Numbered from the stretch's first letter, positions 46,057 through 53,264 are shown. The stretch is 64,000 nucleotides of DNA from a virus (IMGVR_UViG_3300045971_000149:1-64000), one strand, 5' to 3'. Notes: generated by a model from the sequence alone, not told the origin. Program-made: numbers and translations.

Positions 46057-47839
46057 CTGTTATCACATCCCAAAATAAGTCTTGCGAATTATAAATTGTT
46101 GAAAAGTACATAACCTTCCCCGCCACGGTAGATGTTGATAACGGTGCAGTGCTAAACGCACGGAATCCGCCGGTTGAAGTTGTCCACGATAACACATGAG
46201 AAATTCCATCATCCTTAATACGGATCATTAATCGTTGACCATCATTCTTTAACCCAACCGGTGCCGCAATCGTCGTATCAGTCGATAGTGCTAGCACTGA
46301 ATATTGTCCAACACTGCTGTTAGGGGTTATAGTAATGTTTGATGTTGTACTAGCAGTTCCCTGTATTACAGTGCCTGTTGAAACTACCGATGCTACAGTT
46401 AATGTATTTGTAAACGATGTAGCTCCAGTAACTCGACCGCCTGATGTTAAGTTTAGCGAGCTAACTGAATTAACTGCTAACGAAACTAACGTACCTGTGG
46501 TAAATGACTGTGCAAATTTTGCAATACTCGAAGTTGATGCAAAGTATGCATTTGTCGCAGTGAATGCAATATTGGCGTATGTAGATGTTCCTGCAACATC
46601 GGCATAACTTGAAGTCGATGCAAAGTACGCATTAGTTGCAGTATTAGCAACAGCAGCAAGACCAACAAACGTAGTAGAAGTATTAACAAGTGTGAATGCA
46701 ACAGACGCAGTAGTTGCATACCCTACTTGTGTAGTTGATGTATTAACGAGGGTGGATGCAAATGCTGATAACGTAGCAGTATTAGCAATACTTGCATATG
46801 TTGAGGTGGTTGCCTGATACGCAAAGGACGAAGTTGTTGCTTGATACGCAAATGTTGCAGTAGTTGCAAAACTTGCATTAGTCGATGTAGTTGCTTGAAA
46901 CGCAAATGTTGCAGTAGTTGCAATGCTCGCGTTTGTTGCAGTAGTTGCAGTATTGGCATAACCAACTTGTGTAGTTGATGTGCTGGCCAATGAATAAGCA
47001 ACAGCGGCAGAGGTAGCAGTAAATGCGTATGATGCAGTATTGGCATAACCAACTTGTGTAGTCGATGTACTAGCCAACGAATAAGCAACTGCTGCACTAG
47101 TTGCAGTGTTTGCATAACCTACTTGTGTGGTTGAAGTACTTGCAAGCGAGTAGGCAACCGAGGCACTTGTTGATGTAGTTGCCTGAAACGCAAATGTTGC
47201 AGTAGTGGCGAAACTTGCATCAGTTGAGGTAGTAGCTTGAAAGGCAAATGACGAAGTTGTTGCCTGATATGCAAATGTTGCAGTAGTAGCAATGCTCGCG
47301 TTTGTTGCAGTAGTTGCCTGAAACGCAAATGTTGCAGTAGTGGCAAAACTTGCATTAGTCGATGTAGTGGCGAAACTTGCATTAGTTGATGTAGTTGCAA
47401 AACTTGCATTAGTCGATGTAGTAGCTTGATACGCAAATGTTGCAGTAGTAGCAATGCTCGCGTTTGTTGATGTAGTTGCTTGATCTGCGAGTACCGAATG
47501 TGCAACTAATGTACCAGTATTAAACGATAACGTATATCCGCTGGTAGTGGCAAAATCAGCGACTCCAACTAAATTACCAACTATTTTAGGAGCAAATACA
47601 GTATTCCCAACATACAAACTACCCGAGATTCCCGCCCCACCTGCAATAGTAATCGACCCTGTAACTGTGCTAACTGCTGTGGATGTATTACGGATAATGA
47701 AACGGTGATCAGTTACATAGTCTGTATTTGTAAACCCCCTTACTGCGGTCCAGGACTGCGCAGCAAAACTCCATATATAAATTACCGTACCTATAGTAAC
47801 GGTCTGTTGATCATAAGGATTTAGGGGAAATGTTATCAT
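46046..47839 (-). CDS. Second repeat-built tail fibre / collar-type protein
   Basis: 597 residues. The N-terminal segment MITFPLNPYDQQTVTIGTVI then YIWSFAAQSWTAVRG is an attachment motif seen in T4-like phage structural proteins. Residues ~105-390 are Ala/Thr/Ser repeats (ATTSTNASFATTATFAYQ) plus the unit AVAYSLASTSTTQVGYANTA that also builds the left-edge fibre. The C-terminal ~150 residues are a unique domain (TTSNITITPNSSVGQYSVLA). No S74 domain. Likely a fibre or whisker partner of the larger one. Confidence 0.75.
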   Translation of the reverse strand: MITFPLNPYDQQTVTIGTVIYIWSFAAQSWTAVRGFTNTDYVTDHRFIIRNTSTAVSTVTGSITIAGGAGISGSLYVGNTVFAPKIVGNLVGVADFATTSGYTLSFNTGTLVAHSVLADQATTSTNASIATTATFAYQATTSTNASFATTSTNASFATTSTNASFATTATFAFQATTATNASIATTATFAYQATTSSFAFQATTSTDASFATTATFAFQATTSTSASVAYSLASTSTTQVGYANTATSAAVAYSLASTSTTQVGYANTASYAFTATSAAVAYSLASTSTTQVGYANTATTATNASIATTATFAFQATTSTNASFATTATFAYQATTSSFAYQATTSTYASIANTATLSAFASTLVNTSTTQVGYATTASVAFTLVNTSTTFVGLAAVANTATNAYFASTSSYADVAGTSTYANIAFTATNAYFASTSSIAKFAQSFTTGTLVSLAVNSVSSLNLTSGGRVTGATSFTNTLTVASVVSTGTVIQGTASTTSNITITPNSSVGQYSVLALSTDTTIAAPVGLKNDGQRLMIRIKDDGISHVLSWTTSTGGFRAFSTAPLSTSTVAGKVMYFSTIYNSQDLFWDVITVTV

Positions 47840-47860
47840 AGGAGTGGGCTCAGTTTAGTA

Positions 47861-47868
47861 TATTTATA
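47861..47868 (-). promoter_or_regulatory. Exact T4 late promoter octamer TATAAATA
   Basis: TATAAATA on the minus strand, 21 nt upstream of ATG 47839. This is the only perfect match to the T4 late consensus that I found; the predicted leader is ~16 nt. Confidence 0.65.
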
Positions 47869-47886
47869 CCGAACCCACTAGCGAAA

Positions 47887-48552
47887 TCAGACCGTAGTAT
47901 TATTTTGAACCAACGGAATATATTTCTGCGCTAACTTAGTTCGCATTTCTCTACTTTGCCCGGGCCAATGCATGATCCAATCGCCGGAATGCCACTGTCC
48001 GTCGGTTCCTATTCTGTCTAACGTACTCTCAATAGGTTGATGTGCCCCGTCACTATAGCATGCCGCATTTAATTCACGTTGTGGCACAATCTTAATAATA
48101 TCCTTAAACCTGTAAAAGCTATCGATGATTACTTGTTGTTCTTTCCAATCTCTATGAGCATATTGTGGATACTGGTCCAGAATAAATTGTAAGTAATCCC
48201 GCCCCTGTGGACTATTCCGCACCATCATAACCCCGGCATTAATATCGTTAAAATACGTGGCAATAATAAAGTGAAACCTATCATCTACTCTATCTTCTAT
48301 GCGAACATCAAAGTTAGTAATTAACGCATCTGTATCGATCCATAAAAACCAATCAATATCGGGATTCAATTTCCCCAGTTCCAGTAAGTCACGTATCTTT
48401 GCAAACCCCGGACTCAAGTCTCCTTGTTGATAATCAATAACATGATATTGATAATCGTGTTTCTCACAATACAACCGTTGATTTTGTTCCCAAGTCATGT
48501 CGCTTAACCAACGATACCCTTCGTCTTGCATTGTAATTAGTGCACAGTTCAT
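47887..48552 (-). CDS. GT34-like glycosyltransferase
   Basis: 221 residues. The N-terminus NCALITMQDEGYRWLSDMTW, then AKIRDLLELGKLNPDIDWFL leading to the DxD motif WIDTDALITN at ~95, and NAGVMMVRNSPQGRDYLQFI and WKEQQVIIDSF further on, resembles the galactosyl transferase GMA12/MNN10 (GT34) family. Next to the second fibre, so may decorate fibres or host glycans. AAAGGA lies 5 nt before the ATG. Confidence 0.7.
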   Translation of the reverse strand: MNCALITMQDEGYRWLSDMTWEQNQRLYCEKHDYQYHVIDYQQGDLSPGFAKIRDLLELGKLNPDIDWFLWIDTDALITNFDVRIEDRVDDRFHFIIATYFNDINAGVMMVRNSPQGRDYLQFILDQYPQYAHRDWKEQQVIIDSFYRFKDIIKIVPQRELNAACYSDGAHQPIESTLDRIGTDGQWHSGDWIMHWPGQSREMRTKLAQKYIPLVQNNTTV

Positions 48553-48724
48553 ACAGATCCTTTATGTTCACATATTTAAATATTCGCCAGCCCCTACTTA
48601 ATAATACTGACTATTTGGTAAAACCAGGCGTCACATCAGCCAAAATAGAGAGCGCAGCGACTGCGAAGCAGCGAGCGGAAAATTTTTTACTTGCGTTAAG
48701 TACATATATAACCTATACTAAACT
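48553..48724. other. Intergenic spacer with GC-rich repeats
   Basis: Contains a duplicated GCAGCGA unit at about 48653-48676 followed by TTTTTT. No ORF is convincing. May hold the 3'/5' signals of the two flanking divergent genes. Confidence 0.35.
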
Positions 48725-48985
48725 ATGTCCCTTAAAATCCGGTTCCAATTTCCCCGCGGTGAATTCACGGGCCCGAACATTATCTTCCACAATGAATTCA
48801 CCCACGAAATCCGTAAATGGACACACGCTAGAAACATTGAAAATCATTTACTCAAGTTAGAATACAATAGTGATACAAATACAACAGTAGTAACATTTCC
48901 CAGCGATAAGGCCGTTCTACTGTTCGTAATGACTTGGACTTCTAAACACAAGTGGTGCACACAATACAAGGTATTACAGGAATGA
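48725..48985 (+). CDS. Small hypothetical protein, convergent pair member 1
   Basis: 86 residues (MSLKIRFQFPRGEFTGPNII; NTTVVTFPSDKAVLLFVMTW). The pattern DT..VVTF...KA.LLF...W is echoed in the opposing gene (TVITLRF....HYELFIHHW), suggesting distant paralogy. 3' end overlaps it by 44 nt. Confidence 0.5.
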   Translation: MSLKIRFQFPRGEFTGPNIIFHNEFTHEIRKWTHARNIENHLLKLEYNSDTNTTVVTFPSDKAVLLFVMTWTSKHKWCTQYKVLQE

Positions 48986-49229
48986 CGGTGGGATCGACGC
49001 TGATTTCACTGCGACAATTGAAGCACTTACATGTTTTACACGGTAGAACAATATGTGACCAATGATGAATGAATAGTTCATAGTGACTCTGTTGCTTAAA
49101 TCGCAAAGTAATAACAGTATCCCGTAGAGTGAAGACATATTCGATTCCTGCTGTGCAATAGTTCTGAGTGAGGAACCACTTACATTGATCAAAGTAGGAA
49201 TACGGTATTTGTACGGGAGTTGAAGTCAT
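48942..49229 (-). CDS. Small hypothetical protein, convergent pair member 2
   Basis: 95 residues with a Cys-rich tail (LPCKTCKCFNCRSEI; PCIVCTTCV). Supported as a gene by TTTAAATA exactly 5 nt before the ATG, the same arrangement as for other late genes here. The C-terminal part overlaps the opposite gene, so its Cys pattern may be partly a by-product of that. Confidence 0.45.
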   Translation of the reverse strand: MTSTPVQIPYSYFDQCKWFLTQNYCTAGIEYVFTLRDTVITLRFKQQSHYELFIHHWSHIVLPCKTCKCFNCRSEISVDPTVIPVIPCIVCTTCV

Positions 49230-49234
49230 ACAAG

Positions 49235-49242
49235 TATTTAAA
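49235..49242 (-). promoter_or_regulatory. T4-late-like octamer, 5 nt before ATG 49229
   Basis: TTTAAATA, CTTGT, ATG; no Shine-Dalgarno sequence. Confidence 0.45.
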
Positions 49243-49589
49243 GTGAATTCCCGTACTAAAGTGTTAGCACATTTCCAAAGAGTACGAGCCCAGACCGGGT
49301 CCTTGCCCTCAAAATTTTCCTGCGTAAAATTTTTAGATCTTCGATTTAAAACCGAGGGGAAGTTTTAAAACCGGTAAAACACGTTGTAAAAAAATGTGCT
49401 TGCAAAAATAAAGAGAGTTGGAGATCTGTACCCATGGTGATTTGCTAACCCCATGGCTCAAAAATTTGCATGCATGCTGCTGCTACTGCATGCTGCTTGT
49501 GGGATAGAACCCCCCACCACCTCGGCAATGCGCATCATCCTGCGCATTGCTCCCCAATCAACTTATAAAGCGCAGCATCCTGCGCATTA
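49243..49589. other. Gene-free boundary between late and early regions
   Basis: About 350 bases without a credible ORF on either strand. Features seen: A/T-rich stretch with repeated AAAATTTT / AAAACCGG elements (49310-49400), CCATGG twice (about 49432 and 49452), TGCATGC/GCATGCTGCTG repeats (49469-49498), and the two GCGCA hairpins described separately. It lies exactly where the early array begins. Confidence 0.5.
49525..49585 (-). terminator. Two related GCGCA hairpins after the SprT-like gene
   Basis: A perfect 10-bp stem GCAATGCGCA / TGCGCATTGC with loop TCATCC (49525-49550), and GCGCA / TGCGC with loop GCATCC (49570-49585). Both carry CATCCTGCGCATT. No T-run follows, so they may be RNA 3'-end stabilisers or factor-dependent stops at the end of the early region. 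Confidence 0.45.
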
Positions 49590-50402
49590 TTAGCAGCGGT
49601 CCCAGTTGTTCTTCACATAGGTGCGTGCCAGTGCAGCCTTCATGCCTAGTGCCACGATGCCGTACTGCACAGCCTTCTCAAACGCTTCGCTGCCGCTGTC
49701 TGCTTTAGCTATAGTAATGTATGCACGGATGCGCTCTGCATTGCTGCTGCCACTGTGCTGTGCTACTACAGGCATACGCATACGCGCCATGATGTCTACA
49801 GCCTTAGCAGGAGCAATGGGTGCTGCCACCTTAGTCACTGTGGGTGCAGTCAGCATGGATGCGTTAGTCATTGTGTACGGCTGTGCCTTGCTTACGCGAC
49901 CCTTGCCGCGGAACATGTAGGATGCGCCGCGTGTCTGTATCTTGCGATGTATGACAGGGCTAACGGCAACAATGTGGCCAGTGGATGTAGTGTATGCATA
50001 CGGCTTAGCCTTAGCCACTGCTTCGGGTGCGTCTTCTTGTTTGTAGCAGCGTGAGCCATTGCCGCCTAGTGCTACACATACACGCTTCCAGCCTGCATCA
50101 TGATTGCGTCCAAACTGTGGAAACGCTTGGCATACACTGTGCGCGACTTCATGCGGCACTGTGTCGTTTAGGATGTGTTCCCAGCTCTGGCCACCAAGGC
50201 GCATATGCACAGTGTTGAAGCGCAGGTACATGTCATGTGCAGTACGCTCAAAGCGATCAAGCTTGCAGCCTGCCATACCAGCAGCACGGCCAGTAAGGTC
50301 GAAGCGGATTTGGATTGCGGGCATCTTAATGCCAAACTTGCTTTCTGCAAGGGCGATACACTGTGCAACTTTGGCTTTGACTGCTTCGACTTTTGCTTGC
50401 AT
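49590..50402 (-). CDS. SprT-like zinc metalloprotease
   Basis: 270 residues. NDTVPHEVAHSVCQAFPQFG contains the HExxH zinc site, followed by NHDAGWKRVCVALGG, the SprT-family third zinc ligand region. The C-terminal ~60 residues (ERIRAYITIAKADSGSEAFE) form an additional small domain common to phage members. SprT/Spartan proteins cleave proteins near DNA. First gene reading into the window from the early array; promoter at 50435-50463. Confidence 0.75.
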   Translation of the reverse strand: MQAKVEAVKAKVAQCIALAESKFGIKMPAIQIRFDLTGRAAGMAGCKLDRFERTAHDMYLRFNTVHMRLGGQSWEHILNDTVPHEVAHSVCQAFPQFGRNHDAGWKRVCVALGGNGSRCYKQEDAPEAVAKAKPYAYTTSTGHIVAVSPVIHRKIQTRGASYMFRGKGRVSKAQPYTMTNASMLTAPTVTKVAAPIAPAKAVDIMARMRMPVVAQHSGSSNAERIRAYITIAKADSGSEAFEKAVQYGIVALGMKAALARTYVKNNWDRC

Positions 50403-50434
50403 GTTATGTCCTACTGTTTGTTTGCTATGTGTGT

Positions 50435-50463
50435 ATTATAACAAAGAACGACGAGACTGTCAA
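50435..50463 (-). promoter_or_regulatory. Early promoter 1 (SprT-like gene)
   Basis: Minus-strand TTGACA, 17 nt, TATAAT, then ACACACATAGCAAACAAACAG leader in two parts before TAGGAC and ATG. First of 29 copies. Confidence 0.85.
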
Positions 50464-50485
50464 GTCCCGCCGCCCTGTAGGGTTA

Positions 50486-51373
50486 TCAGTTAGTCAGTAC
50501 GTACTGCGCAATGGCTTTCCAATTGCCGCCTGCTGCCCGAAGCTTTGTCACTGCTTGCAGTGTGCGCAGGCTAAGCTCTTTCACTTCGCCTTGCACGGAG
50601 CGGATAAGTGCCATCGCGTCGTCTTTATGCTTTTGGCTGTACTGCGGCATGAAAGTTGCACTGCTTGTCATATGCTGCATGCGTTCCACTTTCTGATCGC
50701 TTGTCATCTTCAAGTCAATGCAGTAAGCACGAGTCAACAGTGCGTTGGCTACTTGCTCGCGGCGCATGTTAGAGATGAAGATGATGCGTCCTTGGAATAC
50801 AAAGCTACGCGGCAGGTCGTCGTCTTTCATGTCTGCGTTCCAGCTAATCACTCGCTTGTCGTAGCTGTCCAAAGCGCCCTTCAGCAGGTTCAATGCAGTA
50901 GCATCTTTGAGCACATCGTCGCAGTCATCAAACACTAGCACACTGTCGCGATTCATGTACAGCTCGCGATACAAGCCCTTAGCAGTGCTATAGCCTTTGA
51001 TCATCTTGTATGCTTTAGACGGGGCGTCGCTTTCGAAGCTAGACACATCCTCAAGTCCGTTTGCAGCGAGTGCTTCCTTCACAGTGTGCGTCTTGCCCAA
51101 TCCGCCGGGACCAGTGATCAGTACGCTAGTCGCGTTGCCTTGTGCAATCATGTTAACGAGCTGCGTCACAAACTCGAAGCGCTGATTGATTGGCCATTTA
51201 GTGTCTTCGCCGTCTTGCGGAGCAGTGACATCTTCGCTTGCAGGCACAGTGACCTTGTGTCCCGCCTTAGCCATCATCTTCACAACGCGAGTCTGGTCGT
51301 AGGACTTAACGACTTTCTTTCCCATGTACATGCCAATCCAGTTGCCGTCTGCATAAACAATTTTAGCTTGCAT
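50486..51373 (-). CDS. AAA-family ATPase 1
   Basis: 295 residues from the ATG preceded by AAAGGAAACGAA (a longer frame starts 30 nt upstream without a site). Walker A LITGPGGLGKTHTV at ~100, Walker B VLVFDDCDDVL at ~145, sensor-1-like IIFISNMRREQV at ~195, and a C-terminal helical lid (ELSLRTLQAVTKLRAAG). The residues LNLLKGALDSYDKRVISWN are nearly repeated in the second ATPase at 59926, so the two are paralogues. Role unknown. Confidence 0.75.
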   Translation of the reverse strand: MQAKIVYADGNWIGMYMGKKVVKSYDQTRVVKMMAKAGHKVTVPASEDVTAPQDGEDTKWPINQRFEFVTQLVNMIAQGNATSVLITGPGGLGKTHTVKEALAANGLEDVSSFESDAPSKAYKMIKGYSTAKGLYRELYMNRDSVLVFDDCDDVLKDATALNLLKGALDSYDKRVISWNADMKDDDLPRSFVFQGRIIFISNMRREQVANALLTRAYCIDLKMTSDQKVERMQHMTSSATFMPQYSQKHKDDAMALIRSVQGEVKELSLRTLQAVTKLRAAGGNWKAIAQYVLTN

Positions 51374-51409
51374 TTCGTTTCCTTTTACTGCTTCGTTTAA
51401 CATGTATGT

Positions 51410-51438
51410 ATTATAGTCTCATTGTGCAGAACAGTCAA
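51410..51438 (-). promoter_or_regulatory. Early promoter 2 (AAA ATPase 1)
   Basis: TTGACT, 17 nt, TATAAT on the minus strand. Confidence 0.8.
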
Positions 51439-51460
51439 GTCCCGCCAACTTGTAGGGTTA

Positions 51461-51664
51461 TTAGTAAGAAAGTGCTTTGGCTAGCGTCGCAGCATTCAAT
51501 GCGTTTTGCGCATCATACAGTGTGGCCGTTGCGCGGGCTACTGTGGCGTTAGATGCTTTCTCGCTGTTGTTTGCTACGTGGTACGCTACTAGCGCATCGG
51601 CGTATGCGAACACAAGTGCTTTGACTGTTCGATTGTGCTGCGCTGCGACTTTGACTGTTGCCAT
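51461..51664 (-). CDS. Small Ala-rich protein
   Basis: 67 residues (MATVKVAAQHNRTVKALVFA), helical, Ala-rich and low in complexity. Its own promoter and an AAGGAG site support it. Function unknown. Confidence 0.6.
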   Translation of the reverse strand: MATVKVAAQHNRTVKALVFAYADALVAYHVANNSEKASNATVARATATLYDAQNALNAATLAKALSY

Positions 51665-51690
51665 GCTGTACTCCTTGTTGCGATGTATGT

Positions 51691-51719
51691 ATTATAGTCT
51701 CATTCAACGGAACTGTCAA
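51691..51719 (-). promoter_or_regulatory. Early promoter 3
   Basis: TTGACA, 17 nt, TATAAT, then the conserved ACATACATCGCAACAAGGAG leader to ATG 51664. Confidence 0.85.
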
Positions 51720-51720
51720 C

Positions 51721-51741
51721 AACCCTATGATCCATAGGGTT
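51721..51741 (-). terminator. Perfect 9-bp hairpin between noncoding unit and promoter 3
   Basis: AACCCTATG / CATAGGGTT with a 3-nt loop, abutting the -35 of promoter 3. Variants of this ACCCTA...TAGGGT hairpin follow genes elsewhere in the array (52423-52441, 52710-52726, 59607-59627), so it marks the end of a transcription unit. Confidence 0.6.
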
Positions 51742-52089
51742 ATTGTGAATAGGTGCTGTTCGTTTGGACTCTTACCACAGTGTTTCCCGATATGGCTAAC
51801 CGGCGCGGTTGATCACCGCAAAGGACATAGACAGCTTAGTCCTACTGTTTACTTCTCGCCTGATCAGGACGACTAGTTAGTTAAGGCGTTTCGAGCGATG
51901 GAAGATTTTACACTGTCTTGCGACTGAAGTGACTCCGTCTTTCGATGCGCTGTATGGCACCGGCCCCACTACCTTATTGTAACATGCTCGGGGAATACTG
52001 GCCCATTGCCAATCACTAGATCGGGTGAACGTTCAAACCTAAACACATTACAATAAGGGCACTGTAGTTTCCTACAGTGCTGTACCTAC
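51742..52089. ncRNA. Gene-free structured region, candidate noncoding RNA
   Basis: About 350 bases with no credible ORF. It holds an 11-bp inverted repeat CCTTATTGTAA / TTACAATAAGG (51972-51982 and 52048-52058), a perfect 9-bp hairpin GCACTGTAG-GAAA-CTACAGTGC on the minus strand (52059-52080), and two mutually exclusive stems around AACCGGCGCGGTT and GCGGTTGATCACCGC near 51800-51825. The array-type hairpin at its downstream end suggests that it is a transcribed unit on the minus strand, read from the gene at 52359. No tRNA cloverleaf could be folded by eye. Confidence 0.35.
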
Positions 52090-52359
52090 TTACAGTACAA
52101 AGCCCAAACGCTGGCCTTCTTCAGCGACAGCTTGCGCAACATCCAAATCGTCGCAAACCCAATCGCTGTTAAGCAAAGCGTCTACGCAATCTTCTTGTCG
52201 CTCTGCTTGCGCCAACTCAATAAAGCGCACGTCAGTGTGACCGTTACGCTCCAGCACACCCTTACGGCCTTTGCTGTTAGCATAGCGCACAGCAAACACG
52301 CCGTTTTGCTTGGAAACGCCGACGAAAGTAAAAGTGTTTGTGTTAATGTCTTTTGCCAT
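52090..52359 (-). CDS. Small protein, GVSK/RYAN family member 1
   Basis: 89 residues. FTFVGVSKQNGVFAVRYANS then RKGVLERNGHTDVRFIEL match in pattern the first ~55 residues of the 145-residue protein at 63112-63549, so the two are paralogues. Function unknown. AGGAG site and its own promoter. Confidence 0.65.
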   Translation of the reverse strand: MAKDINTNTFTFVGVSKQNGVFAVRYANSKGRKGVLERNGHTDVRFIELAQAERQEDCVDALLNSDWVCDDLDVAQAVAEEGQRLGFVL

Positions 52360-52391
52360 TTTTAACTCCTAGTGTGTTTGTGTATGTATGT

Positions 52392-52420
52392 ATTATAACG
52401 CCGTTTTGCTTTACTGTCAA
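52392..52420 (-). promoter_or_regulatory. Early promoter 4
   Basis: TTGACA, 17 nt, TATAAT. An ACCCTA / TAGGGT hairpin (52423-52441) lies just upstream, after the stop of the gene before. Confidence 0.85.
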
Positions 52421-52443
52421 CTACCCTATGCACTGTAGGGTTA

Positions 52444-52653
52444 TTAGTATTTCTGTACGCGGATGATCTGATGCAAGTAAGCCCAGCTGCCGTTCTTGTC
52501 ATCGCCGCTTGCCAACGTGTAGCCAATGCCGGGAATGCCGTTCTTTATGTCTGCATCCACTTCGTCGACAATAGCGCGGACGCCCATGCCGCTGCCGAAG
52601 TTTGTGGCAACCCAAACGATGCTTCCCACCTTTACGTCGCGTAGTGTAATCAT
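52444..52653 (-). CDS. Small protein with SH3/KOW-like pattern
   Basis: 69 residues from the ATG with AAAGGA 6 nt upstream (MITLRDVKVGSIVWVATNFG); an earlier in-frame ATG lacks a site. The VKVGSIVWVA...GVRAIVDEV pattern is that of small beta-barrel proteins. Function unknown. Confidence 0.6.
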   Translation of the reverse strand: MITLRDVKVGSIVWVATNFGSGMGVRAIVDEVDADIKNGIPGIGYTLASGDDKNGSWAYLHQIIRVQKY

Positions 52654-52677
52654 ATAGTCCTTTGTTTGCATGTATGT

Positions 52678-52706
52678 ATTATACTCTCAAACTGCAGAAC
52701 TGTCAA
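52678..52706 (-). promoter_or_regulatory. Early promoter 5
   Basis: TTGACA, 17 nt, TATAAT, serving the gene at 52653. A CCCTA / TAGGG hairpin (52710-52726) precedes it. Confidence 0.85.
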
Positions 52707-52737
52707 CAACCCTATGCACCGTAGGGGCTTTATTGTG

Positions 52738-52758
52738 TTAGGCACAATCGCCGTCCAT
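52738..52758 (-). other. Six-codon minicassette ORF
   Basis: Downstream of promoter 6 there is only ACAAGGCGGGG, ATG, five codons (MDGDCA) and TAA, then the hairpin at 52710-52726. Either an eroded cassette, a leader peptide, or a ~60-nt small RNA. Confidence 0.3.
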
Positions 52759-52780
52759 CCCCGCCTTGTTCGAAGTATGT

Positions 52781-52809
52781 ATTGTAACACCTTCGATCAA
52801 GTTTGTCAA
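52781..52809 (-). promoter_or_regulatory. Early promoter 6, serving almost no coding sequence
   Basis: TTGACA, 17 nt, TACAAT on the minus strand. The only downstream ORF before the next hairpin has six codons. Confidence 0.7.
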
Positions 52810-52812
52810 TCC

Positions 52813-53058
52813 CTATCGTAGATCACCAAACAGGCTGAATCCAGTCTTGGGATCAGGAAGATCTGCGTTGTCGATTGGATGTATGACAGGCTCATCCTCT
52901 TGTTCAGCTTCGTCGGACAGCTTGATCAGGTTGAGCTCCTCCCATGCTCTCCACAGGTCGTAGTCAGGATCGCCAGTGTTGCTTTCCATAGCGGCTATTC
53001 CTTGTTGCAGGAACTGCAGGGCGATCTTAGCCCGGATGAGTTTCTCTTTGTGTTTCAT
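52813..53058 (-). CDS. Small acidic hypothetical protein
   Basis: 81 residues (MKHKEKLIRAKIALQFLQQG; EQEDEPVIHPIDNADLP). No family recognised. Second gene after promoter 7, 12 nt from the 46-residue gene, with GGAAG upstream. Confidence 0.6.
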   Translation of the reverse strand: MKHKEKLIRAKIALQFLQQGIAAMESNTGDPDYDLWRAWEELNLIKLSDEAEQEDEPVIHPIDNADLPDPKTGFSLFGDLR

Positions 53059-53070
53059 GTTATTGCTTCC

Positions 53071-53211
53071 TTAGAATATGATTACTTCGTCGCCGTCGTC
53101 TTTAACTTCGTCGATCGGGTTAGTGCAGTCCCACTCGCCACACCACACAGTTACCTGCTTGTCCTGATCCATACGAGACAACATCTCCATCAATTCGCGT
53201 ACAGTCATCAT
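53071..53211 (-). CDS. 46-residue hypothetical protein
   Basis: Begins MMTVRELMEMLSRMDQDKQV and ends DDGDEVIIF. The pattern (VRELxxxLxxxDQDxxV, then a Cys/Trp segment and a final DEVIIF) matches a small protein often seen in phages. AAAGGAG site 6 nt before the ATG and promoter 7 directly upstream. Confidence 0.65.
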   Translation of the reverse strand: MMTVRELMEMLSRMDQDKQVTVWCGEWDCTNPIDEVKDDGDEVIIF

Positions 53212-53235
53212 CTACTCCTTTGTTGCTATGTATGT

Positions 53236-53264
53236 ATTATACTCTCTTTTGGACAGAGTGTCAA
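53236..53264 (-). promoter_or_regulatory. Early promoter 7
   Basis: TTGACA, 17 nt, TATAAT. About 46 bp around it are identical to promoter 8, the longest exact repeat in the array. Confidence 0.85.

Noticed and set aside
46335-47505. Several open frames of 77-130 codons across the second fibre
   Set aside because: Leu/His/Gln-rich shadows of the Ala/Thr repeats on the coding strand.
49243-49589. Possible tRNA in the gene-free boundary
   Set aside because: No 7-5-5-5 cloverleaf with a TTCRANN loop or CCA end could be folded on either strand.
49621-51737. Multiple + strand ORFs of 60-181 codons opposite the SprT-like and AAA ATPase genes
   Set aside because: Antisense shadows; Cys/His/Val-rich, without promoters or ribosome-binding sites.
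51742-52089. A tRNA-like GTTCAAACC T-loop at about 52030
   Set aside because: The flanking bases do not form a T-stem and no acceptor stem exists at the right distance.
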